Shown: positions 5,123 through 10,582 of the stretch, one piece after another
Layout: each line of letters starts with the position of its first letter
How positions within the stretch are numbered: the first letter of the stretch is position 1
Source: Betaproteobacteria bacterium UBA6910
GTDB taxonomy: Bacteria; Pseudomonadota; Gammaproteobacteria; Burkholderiales; UBA6910
Direction: 5' to 3'
Length of the DNA stretch: 10,582 nt
Assembly: GCA_002451065.1 (NCBI GenBank)
Contig: DKBC01000302.1
Coordinates: 9,053-19,634 of the forward strand
The notes under the pieces: model-generated
Told to the model about the DNA's origin: nothing
Seen by the model: only the letters and a program-made list of their open reading frames with translations
The model's database searches: none
Made by a program: the position numbers and the translations under genes

Positions 5123-7124
5123 AGCCTTGTCGCCCGCGGCCATGGCGGTCTCCCGCCGCACCGGGGCGTCGGCGCCCTCGCCGGATTCTTCCAACGTCGC
5201 CTGGCTCATTGCCTCCCTGGTCCTGGTCGCGGCGCCCCATGCGCAGCGCCTCCCGCTCTGGATCACGCTCCTCGGCGCCGTGCTCATGGCCTGGCGCCTC
5301 TACATTTCCGCCCGGGGCCGGCCCCTGCCCGGCCGATGGATCCTGTTGCCGCTGACTTTCGCGGGCATCGCGGGGATCTACTTCAGCTTCGGCAGCATCT
5401 TCGGCCGCAATCCCGGTGTTGCCATGCTGCTGATGCTGATCGCCCTCAAGCTGCTGGAAATGCGCTCCCTGCGCGACGCCATGCTGGTGGTGTTCCTGAG
5501 CTACTTCCTGGTGATCACCAATTTTCTCTACTCCCAGGAGGTTCCCACCGCCCTCTACATGATGGGGGTGGTGTTCGTGATCACCCTCAGCCTGCTGCGC
5601 TTCAACTGCATGGCCGGCGTGCCGCCCCTCGCCGCGCGGCTGCGGTTGGCCACCGTGCTGCTCGCCCAGTCCATTCCTCTGATGCTGGTGCTGTTCCTAC
5701 TGTTTCCGCGCCTGCCCGGGCCCCTATGGGCCCTGCCCAGGGACGCCCTCGGCGGCGTCACCGGCCTCTCCGACACCATGTCGCCCGGTTCCCTAAGCGC
5801 CCTCTCGCTGTCCGACGAGGTGGCATTCCGGGTGAACTTCTCGGATTCGGTGCCGCCTCCTCCCAGCAGAATGTATTGGCGTGGCCCGGTCATGGAGGAG
5901 TTCGACGGGCAAACCTGGCGCGTGGGCGAAGGGCGTTTCCAGGGGCGTCCCCAGGACCTGGAGTTCTCGGGCTCCCCGGTGCGTTACCAAGTGACTCTAG
6001 AGCCCCATTACCGGCCATGGATCCTGGCTCTGGAAATGCCCTCCAACCGTCCCCGGCGCACCGGGATGCGAAGCGACTATTCCCTGCTGGCTTTCACCCC
6101 CGTGCGCACCCGGATGCGCTACGAGATGGTTTCGTATTACCAGTACCGCGCGGGACTGAAGGAACCGGCCATGCACAGAACGCGCAACCTCGCCCTGCCC
6201 ACCGGCTTCAATCCGCGCGCCCGGGAACTGGCGGAAACCTGGCGCGTGCAGGCCCCCGATCCTGATGGCGTGGTGCAGAGAGCGCTGAGCTATTTCCGTG
6301 CGGAGCCCTTTGCCTACACGCTGCAGCCGCCGCTTCTGGGACGACACGGCGTGGACGATTTCCTGTTCAAGACACGCAGCGGGTTCTGCGAGCACTATGC
6401 ATCCGCGTTCACCTTCCTGATGCGCGCGGCGGGCATCCCGGCCCGTGTAGTCACCGGCTACCAGGGCGGCGAGTTCAACATGGTCGGCGATTACCTCATC
6501 GTGCGCCAGGCGGACGCGCACGCCTGGAGCGAGGTCTGGCTGCGAGACCGCGGCTGGGTGCGCATCGACCCCACGGCCGCGGTGGCGCCGGAGCGGGTGC
6601 AGTCGGGGATCGCGGAGGCGCTTCCCGCGAGCGATCCGCTTCCCTACACGGTGCGCGGCAGTCTTGCCTGGCTGGTGGAGCTCCGCCTGCAGCTGGACAC
6701 GCTCGCTTTTCGCTGGGATCAGTGGGTGCTGGGCTATGGCCCCGAGCGCCAGTATGAATTCCTGTCCCGCGCCGGCATGACCGCGCCCGACTGGCGGAGC
6801 ATGGCGGTGGGCCTGCTGACCGGCACCGGAGTGCTGCTCCTGGTCTTCGCGCTCTGGATGCTGCGTCGCCCGGGGCGCGGCGTACCCGACCCTGCCCAGG
6901 CCGCCTACCTCAGGTTTTGCCAGAAGCTGGCGCGGGCCGGCGTGCCCCGGCGGGCTGGCGAAGGCCCCCGGGACTTCGCGGAGCGGGCAACGAGCCTGCG
7001 GCCGGAAATCGGCCCGGCGGTGGAGGGCATCACCGACCTTTACGTCGCCCTCCGCTACGGCAGAGGCGCCGGCCCCGAACAATTCAGACGGCTGCGGGAA
7101 TTGGTGTCGCGATTCCGGGCCTGA
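5109..7124 (+). CDS. tgpA: TgpA-like membrane transglutaminase (DUF3488 / transglutaminase core / DUF4129)
   Basis: A 671-residue inner-membrane protein. I chose the ATG at 5109 because AGGGAGAGGGG sits directly upstream; the frame is open further upstream but there it runs antiparallel in meaning to the DUF58 gene. About six N-terminal helices (28-200) contain DUF3488 landmarks: FGRNPGVAMLLMLIALKLLE (98-117) and FPRLPGPLW (199-207). A long periplasmic part carries the transglutaminase-like core with the triad C427 (SGFCEHYA), H471 (DAHAWSEVW) and D487 (RIDPT). One further helix (about 558-578) precedes a cytoplasmic DUF4129-like tail (about 588-671). Length and domain order match Pseudomonas aeruginosa TgpA, which is essential there and has a periplasmic transglutaminase domain; the symbol rests on this similarity. 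The triad is intact, so an active cysteine enzyme acting on the cell envelope is expected. The substrate is unknown. Confidence 0.92.
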   Translation: MTGAEALSPAAMAVSRRTGASAPSPDSSNVAWLIASLVLVAAPHAQRLPLWITLLGAVLMAWRLYISARGRPLPGRWILLPLTFAGIAGIYFSFGSIFGRNPGVAMLLMLIALKLLEMRSLRDAMLVVFLSYFLVITNFLYSQEVPTALYMMGVVFVITLSLLRFNCMAGVPPLAARLRLATVLLAQSIPLMLVLFLLFPRLPGPLWALPRDALGGVTGLSDTMSPGSLSALSLSDEVAFRVNFSDSVPPPPSRMYWRGPVMEEFDGQTWRVGEGRFQGRPQDLEFSGSPVRYQVTLEPHYRPWILALEMPSNRPRRTGMRSDYSLLAFTPVRTRMRYEMVSYYQYRAGLKEPAMHRTRNLALPTGFNPRARELAETWRVQAPDPDGVVQRALSYFRAEPFAYTLQPPLLGRHGVDDFLFKTRSGFCEHYASAFTFLMRAAGIPARVVTGYQGGEFNMVGDYLIVRQADAHAWSEVWLRDRGWVRIDPTAAVAPERVQSGIAEALPASDPLPYTVRGSLAWLVELRLQLDTLAFRWDQWVLGYGPERQYEFLSRAGMTAPDWRSMAVGLLTGTGVLLLVFALWMLRRPGRGVPDPAQAAYLRFCQKLARAGVPRRAGEGPRDFAERATSLRPEIGPAVEGITDLYVALRYGRGAGPEQFRRLRELVSRFRA

Positions 7125-7158
7125 AGCCGCCCATTCCCCGCATCCAGGAAGTGCATCC

Positions 7159-7174
7159 CGAGGTCATGACCTCG
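7159..7174. promoter_or_regulatory. Perfect 16-base palindrome, possible operator
   Basis: CGAGGTCATGACCTCG reads the same on both strands with no spacer. It lies in the 116-base gap between tgpA and the Cache-HAMP gene, about 65-80 bases before the latter's start. GGTCATGA recurs at 7213-7220. An uninterrupted palindrome of this size suits a dimeric regulator better than a terminator, and no T run follows. The regulator is unknown. Confidence 0.45.
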
Positions 7175-7175
7175 C

Positions 7176-7220
7176 GGGGTAGGATTCCCCGGGGTATGAT
7201 TCCCTCGGGTATGGTCATGA
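7176..7220 (+). repeat. Imperfect tandem 15-base repeats (three units)
   Basis: Units are GGGGTAGGATTCCCC (7176-7190), GGGGTATGATTCCCT (7191-7205) and a decayed third, CGGGTATGGTCATGA (7206-7220). Units 1 and 2 agree at 13 of 15 positions and unit 3 shares the GGGTATG core. Each full unit has GGGG and CCC(C) ends that could pair, and the junction CCCCGGGG (7187-7194) is palindromic. The TATGAT at 7195-7200 resembles a -10 hexamer. Together with the adjacent palindrome this looks like the control region of the Cache-HAMP gene. Confidence 0.55.
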
Positions 7221-7240
7221 AGCCATTCGGGACGTGATCC

Positions 7241-8389
7241 ATGTCACAGGCGGACACGCCGCCTGCCGACGACACGCGCAAAACGACAAAGGGAAAAACC
7301 GCAACAATGCCAAACCAGCGTAGCGGCCTGTCGCTCAATATCTTCGAGAGGATTCTCTCCACGATGATCGCAGTGGCGCTGATCCCGCTGGGCGGTCTCG
7401 TTTACATCAGCGGCTACCAGCACCAGAAGGACTGGCGACAGAACGTCAACCTGAACCTGGAACTGACCGCCAACGCCCTCGCTGCAAGGGTAGACGGTTG
7501 GGTGGACACCAATCTTCGGGTGCTGCGGGAAAACGCCGCGCTACCGGATATCGTCAGCATGGAGACGGCGCGGCAGAAGCCTGTGCTCAAAGCCATCCAG
7601 GGTGCTTATGAGTGGTCCTACCTGGTCTTCACCGTCCGCCCGGACGGCAAGAACATCGGGCGCAGCGATGACAATCCCCTCACTTTTTACGGCGACCGCG
7701 ATTACTTCAAGCAGGTGGTCGCCGGCAACGCCGTGGGCCAACAGGTAGTGATCGGGCGCACCAGCGGCAAGCCGGCGCTGATCCTGGCGGGACCGATCCG
7801 GTCCGGCACCGGACAGGTGGACGGCGTGATCGCGCTGGCCATGCATCTGGTGGATATTTCCGAGGCGGTGATCGGGACACGCATCGGCACCACCGGCTAT
7901 GCCATTCTGGTGGACGAGAACAACAAGGCGATCGCCCATGGCCGGCCGCAACGGATCTCCCAGACGCTTCAGGATCTGGGGGACCATCCGGCGCTGCGAG
8001 TGGCCGGGAGCGGGGCGCCGGTGGTGTTCCAGGACGAGGGCCGGCGGGTGGTGGCGTTCGCCCGGAAAACCAGCCTCGGCTGGACCCTCATCGTGCAGCA
8101 AGACTACGATGAGGCCTTCGCGCCGCTGCTGGAATCCCGCCGCAATGCCCTCATCCTCATGGCGGTCGCCCTGATTCTGGTGGTGGTGGTCGCTTACCTG
8201 CTCTCCCGGCAACTGGCGCGCCCTATCGGCGAGCTGACCAGGGTGGCGGAAGAAATCAGCCGCGGGAGTTTTGAGACCCGGATACTGGGCACCGAGCGTC
8301 GGGATGAGATCGGCGCTCTCGCCCGCGCTGTGGAGCGCATGGCCATCAGCATTCGCATGGCATTTGACCGGCTGCGCAAGAAGTCATGA
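7241..8389 (+). CDS. Double-Cache/HAMP receptor protein with no output domain
   Basis: A 382-residue membrane receptor. A hydrophilic lead (1-33) is followed by a transmembrane helix (about 36-57), a periplasmic region of about 245 residues, a second helix (about 303-322) and a HAMP domain (about 323-375: RPIGELTRVAEEISRG, then RRDEIGALARAVERM). The periplasmic part has dCache-like features: YGDRDYFKQVV (150-160) in the membrane-distal half, and TTGYAILVDENNKAIAHG (217-234) followed by GWTLIVQQD in the other. The protein stops about 10 residues after HAMP, with no methyl-accepting, kinase, cyclase or phosphatase domain, and no remnant of one is visible downstream. The start is uncertain: ATG 7241 has a weak GGGAC upstream, and ATG 7307 (residue 23) would remove only the hydrophilic lead. 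It is followed after 58 bases by a small adaptor-like gene that probably works with it. The ligand is unknown. Confidence 0.85.
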   Translation: MSQADTPPADDTRKTTKGKTATMPNQRSGLSLNIFERILSTMIAVALIPLGGLVYISGYQHQKDWRQNVNLNLELTANALAARVDGWVDTNLRVLRENAALPDIVSMETARQKPVLKAIQGAYEWSYLVFTVRPDGKNIGRSDDNPLTFYGDRDYFKQVVAGNAVGQQVVIGRTSGKPALILAGPIRSGTGQVDGVIALAMHLVDISEAVIGTRIGTTGYAILVDENNKAIAHGRPQRISQTLQDLGDHPALRVAGSGAPVVFQDEGRRVVAFARKTSLGWTLIVQQDYDEAFAPLLESRRNALILMAVALILVVVVAYLLSRQLARPIGELTRVAEEISRGSFETRILGTERRDEIGALARAVERMAISIRMAFDRLRKKS

Positions 8390-8447
8390 GCCCGCAATCA
8401 CGAATCCGGCGCGTTTGCGCCGCCGCTCTTGCTGGGGGAAGAGGCTG

Positions 8448-8990
8448 ATGGCCGAGCCCACACCTCCGGCCTTCCTTCCCTTCGTGGTGGAAGAACTGCG
8501 CCGCCTGCACCGCGAGAGGCGGAGCGGCACCCTCTTCGCCACCACCATGAACAGCCGCCTCGCCCAATTCGGCCTGGATCATGGCGAGGTTGTGTTTCTC
8601 TCCTTTCAAAACAGCCAGGGGCTGGAAGCGTTGGAAATTCTCCAGGAACAGCAGACGGAAGCGGGGGTTTCGCGCTTCGCCGAGGGCCGCCATCGCGGGC
8701 CCAGGCTCCTGCTGCCGCCCACCGAAGAACTTCTGAACCTGCTGCAGGCCGGGCCGGGCCACCCGCCGCCGGTGACGCAACCGGGTGCGGCCACGCTGAC
8801 CCATCACGTCAAGGTCGTCGTCGAGCAGGAACTTACCGAGATCATCGGCCCCATCGCCGGAATGCTTTGCCGGGACCTGTGGGGATCTGTGGAAAGCCTG
8901 GATGAAGCCCTGACCGTGCTTGGCAAGGAACTGCCGGACCCCGCGCAGGTGGAGGGTTTCCGCCAAAACGTCATTAGGCGGCTGGGGTAA
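8448..8990 (+). CDS. Small cytoplasmic signalling protein, DUF4388-like N-terminus and DUF8082-like C-terminus
   Basis: A 180-residue soluble protein. I chose the ATG at 8448 because GGGGGAAGAGG lies just upstream (8434-8444); longer frames back to 8271 overlap the receptor gene and lack a ribosome site. The N-terminal half (about 10-80) resembles DUF4388/PATAN-type domains: a short helix, then RRSGTLFATT (25-34), a strand pair with HGEVVFLSF (45-53), then GLEALEILQEQ (58-68). A proline-rich linker (about 104-112) leads to a helical C-terminal part with EIIGPIAGMLCRDLWGSVES (131-150) and ELPDP, similar to the 'IGPIA..L' domains (DUF8082) attached to some bacterial kinases and regulators. Both assignments are from memory of family patterns and need a profile search. 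No catalytic residues are visible, so an adaptor or effector role for the preceding Cache-HAMP receptor is inferred. The gene ends 39 bases before the convergent rpoS stop. Confidence 0.75.
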   Translation: MAEPTPPAFLPFVVEELRRLHRERRSGTLFATTMNSRLAQFGLDHGEVVFLSFQNSQGLEALEILQEQQTEAGVSRFAEGRHRGPRLLLPPTEELLNLLQAGPGHPPPVTQPGAATLTHHVKVVVEQELTEIIGPIAGMLCRDLWGSVESLDEALTVLGKELPDPAQVEGFRQNVIRRLG

Positions 8991-9029
8991 TCCGGGCGCA
9001 GCGGCGGCCCGCTCCGGCCCCATGCACCC

Positions 9030-9959
9030 CTAGAGCAAGACGTCCTTCGATACGCCGCGGCGCCGGATGATCTTGCGCAGGCAGTGCAACGCTTCCAGCT
9101 GAATCTGGCGCACCCGCTCCCGGGTAATGGACAGGTCCCTGGCCAGCTCCTCGAGCGTGCAGGCTTCGCGTCCGTTCAGCCCGTAGCGGCGCTCGATGAC
9201 GCTGCGCTGCTTGTCGGAAAGCTGCGCCATCCATTCCTGCACATAGGTCTGAATCTCGGCCTGCTCGATGCGGAGCTCGGGACCGGGGTTCTGGTCGTCC
9301 GCGATGGACTCGCCGATGGAAAGCATCGGGTCGATGTCGAGGGGGGCGTCCAGGGACGCCATGCGCTCGTTGAACTGCAGGGTGCGGCGCACATCCTCCA
9401 CCGGCCGGTCCAGCAGATGCGCCACGTCCTCCGGGGCGGGCTCGCGCTCCGAAAAAGCCTCCAGGTGGCGTTTGGCGCGGAGGATGATGTTGAGATCCTT
9501 TATCACGTGAACCGGCAGGCGGATGGTGCGGGACTGGTTCATGATGGCCCGCTCGATGTTCTGGCGTATCCACCAGGTGGCATAGGTTGAAAAGCGGAAG
9601 CCGCGCTCGGGGTCAAATTTTTCAAGCGCGTGCATCAGCCCGAGGTTTCCTTCCTCGATCAGGTCCAGCAGCGCCATGCCGCGGTTGACGTAGTGCTTGG
9701 CGATGTTGACTACCAACCGCAGATTGCGCTCGATCATGGTCTGGCGCGCCTGGAAGTCCCCCTGCTTGGCGAGGCGTGTCAGGCGCAGCTCCTCCGGGGG
9801 GGTAAGCAGGGGGTTCTGCCCGATCTCGTTCAGGTACAGTTGCGTGACATCCGACAGCAGGTCGCCGCTGAGCACACCCTCAGGAAGGGCGACCGCTTCC
9901 TCCGGCATTTCGCCTTCCGGATTCTGTTCCGCGTCCTCAGGTTCGTTTTCCCTGCTCAT
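9030..9959 (-). CDS. rpoS: RNA polymerase sigma factor RpoS
   Basis: A 309-residue group 2 sigma-70 factor for stationary phase and general stress. Region 1.2 starts near residue 36 (DVTQLYLNEIG). Region 2 (about 75-145) has NLRLVVNIAKHYVNRG and the -10-recognition and melting segment FDPERGFRFSTYATWWIRQN (115-134). Region 3 (about 147-220) begins with RLPVHVIKDLN, typical of RpoS rather than RpoD. Region 4 ends in the -35-binding helix-turn-helix TLEELARDLSITRERVRQIQ (268-287). The short N-terminus lacks region 1.1. The ATG overlaps the nlpD stop (ATGA), so translation is coupled; only a weak GGA precedes it. In enterobacteria the main rpoS promoter lies inside nlpD, and the same is likely here, giving a leader made of nlpD coding sequence. 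Assignment is supported by both sequence and the nlpD neighbour. Confidence 0.97.
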   Translation of the reverse strand: MSRENEPEDAEQNPEGEMPEEAVALPEGVLSGDLLSDVTQLYLNEIGQNPLLTPPEELRLTRLAKQGDFQARQTMIERNLRLVVNIAKHYVNRGMALLDLIEEGNLGLMHALEKFDPERGFRFSTYATWWIRQNIERAIMNQSRTIRLPVHVIKDLNIILRAKRHLEAFSEREPAPEDVAHLLDRPVEDVRRTLQFNERMASLDAPLDIDPMLSIGESIADDQNPGPELRIEQAEIQTYVQEWMAQLSDKQRSVIERRYGLNGREACTLEELARDLSITRERVRQIQLEALHCLRKIIRRRGVSKDVLL

Positions 9960-10582
9960 GAACGATCCGGAAGCAATTTCAGGGGATCCTGGGGCACGCC
10001 GTGCATCCTGATTTCGAAATGCAGCTGAGGCCGGTCGGCATCGGTGTCACCAAGCTCGGCAATCTTCTGCCCCCGCGAAATGACTTGATCCTGCTTCACG
10101 AGGATCTCGCGATTATTAGCATAAACACTTGTGAACCCGGTGTCGTGCTTGATGATGATCAGCTTGCCGTATCCGCGAATGCCGGTGCCGGTGTACATGA
10201 CGCGGCCGGGAGCCGCCGCCACCACGGGATCGCCCAGCTTGCCGCCGATGTCGATGCCCTTGTTCGATGAGCCATTGAACCCGGAGAGAAGCTTGCCCTT
10301 CGCGGGCCACGACCACTGAATGCCCTTTCCGTCGCCGGCATCGCCAGCTGGCGCGGAGGGAGGCGCCTTCGCCAGGGCTTCCGGTCTTGGCGCTTCCGGC
10401 TGGGCCTTGGCAGGCTCGGGCGCCTGCGGAACGGAAGGCGGACCCTCCTTTCGTTGCAGCAACGCCACGTTTTCTTCCGAGTAGGGCAGCTTGAGCGCCT
10501 TGGGCGCGGTCTTGAGCCCCCCGGCAACCGACGCGTCTCCCGCGTCCAGGGGCCGCACCTGAACTCCCTCGCCACCCTGGAC
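9956..10582 (-). CDS. nlpD: NlpD-like LytM/M23 protein, amidase activator (5' end outside window)
   Basis: The frame is open to the window edge, so the N-terminal lipobox and LysM domain expected of NlpD are not visible. What remains is a linker with the betaproteobacterial-looking motif APKALKLPYSEENVALLQ, an Ala/Pro-rich stretch, and a LytM (M23-like) domain. That domain is catalytically degenerate: the usual zinc ligands of the HxxxD and HxH motifs are missing. The segment reads NKGIDIGG where active enzymes have a His, ANN replaces the catalytic YAH, and PQLHFEIR keeps only one His. This is normal for NlpD, which does not cut peptidoglycan itself but activates periplasmic amidases such as AmiC at the division site. 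The stop overlaps the rpoS start by four bases, the classic nlpD-rpoS pairing. An AT-rich patch inside the gene (about 10111-10133) could hold an rpoS promoter. Confidence 0.93.
   Translation of the reverse strand, partial: VQGGEGVQVRPLDAGDASVAGGLKTAPKALKLPYSEENVALLQRKEGPPSVPQAPEPAKAQPEAPRPEALAKAPPSAPAGDAGDGKGIQWSWPAKGKLLSGFNGSSNKGIDIGGKLGDPVVAAAPGRVMYTGTGIRGYGKLIIIKHDTGFTSVYANNREILVKQDQVISRGQKIAELGDTDADRPQLHFEIRMHGVPQDPLKLLPDRS

Noticed and set aside
2594..5287. 897-codon open frame on the minus strand opposite regB, regA and the DUF58 gene
   Set aside because: It is antisense to three clearly recognisable proteins. Its translation is Arg/Gly/Ala-rich low-complexity sequence with no domain, as is common opposite GC-rich genes.
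5997..7082. 361-codon open frame on the minus strand inside tgpA
   Set aside because: It is antisense to the intact transglutaminase core; no family features and no promoter or ribosome site.
7241..8389. Cache-HAMP gene as a frameshifted chemoreceptor
   Set aside because: No methyl-accepting domain or its remnant is seen in any frame downstream; the next sequence is a distinct gene with its own ribosome site.
8408..8421. GGCGC-GTTT-GCGCC hairpin between the receptor and adaptor-like genes
   Set aside because: A five-pair stem in GC-rich DNA without a T run; too weak to call a terminator or regulator.

Overview
The window is a GC-rich bacterial chromosome segment with tightly packed genes. 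An nlpD-rpoS pair, a RegB/RegA redox two-component system and a moxR/DUF58/tgpA-type gene set together point to a proteobacterium. The NlpD linker and RpoS look betaproteobacterial to me; this placement is inference from protein similarity, not a database result. There are no rRNA or tRNA genes, insertion sequences or CRISPR arrays that I can see.

Layout, left to right. (1) 1-621 (+): C-terminal two thirds of a MoxR-type AAA+ ATPase, cut by the window edge. (2) 637-1608 (-): convergent gene for a secreted outer-membrane beta-barrel protein with a His-rich loop. (3) 1609-2180: a 572-base divergent regulatory region holding two near-identical 15-base inverted repeats of RegA/RegR-box type, other strong dyads and a probable promoter. 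(4) 2181-3479 and 3476-4033 (+): RegB-family sensor kinase and RegA-family response regulator, joined by an ATGA overlap. (5) 4139-5122 and 5109-7124 (+): DUF58 protein and TgpA-like membrane transglutaminase, overlapping by 14 bases. These normally follow moxR directly, so here the set is interrupted by the barrel gene and regBA. (6) 7125-7240: a short intergenic region with a perfect 16-base palindrome and tandem 15-base repeats. (7) 7241-8389 and 8448-8990 (+): a Cache-HAMP receptor with no output domain, then a small cytoplasmic protein that looks like a DUF4388-type/DUF8082-type signalling adaptor. (8) 9030-9959 and 9956-10582 (-): rpoS and the 3' part of nlpD, convergent with the signalling pair.

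How the parts may work together. RegB is expected to sense the quinone pool and the cellular redox state and to phosphorylate RegA. The two box-like sites suggest that RegA controls its own operon and perhaps the divergent barrel gene. DUF58 and tgpA lie 105 bases downstream of regA on the same strand and could be read through from it, which would place a MoxR/DUF58/transglutaminase envelope system under redox control. The Cache-HAMP/adaptor pair is the least conventional module and the best candidate for something undescribed. The RpoS-NlpD end is ordinary.
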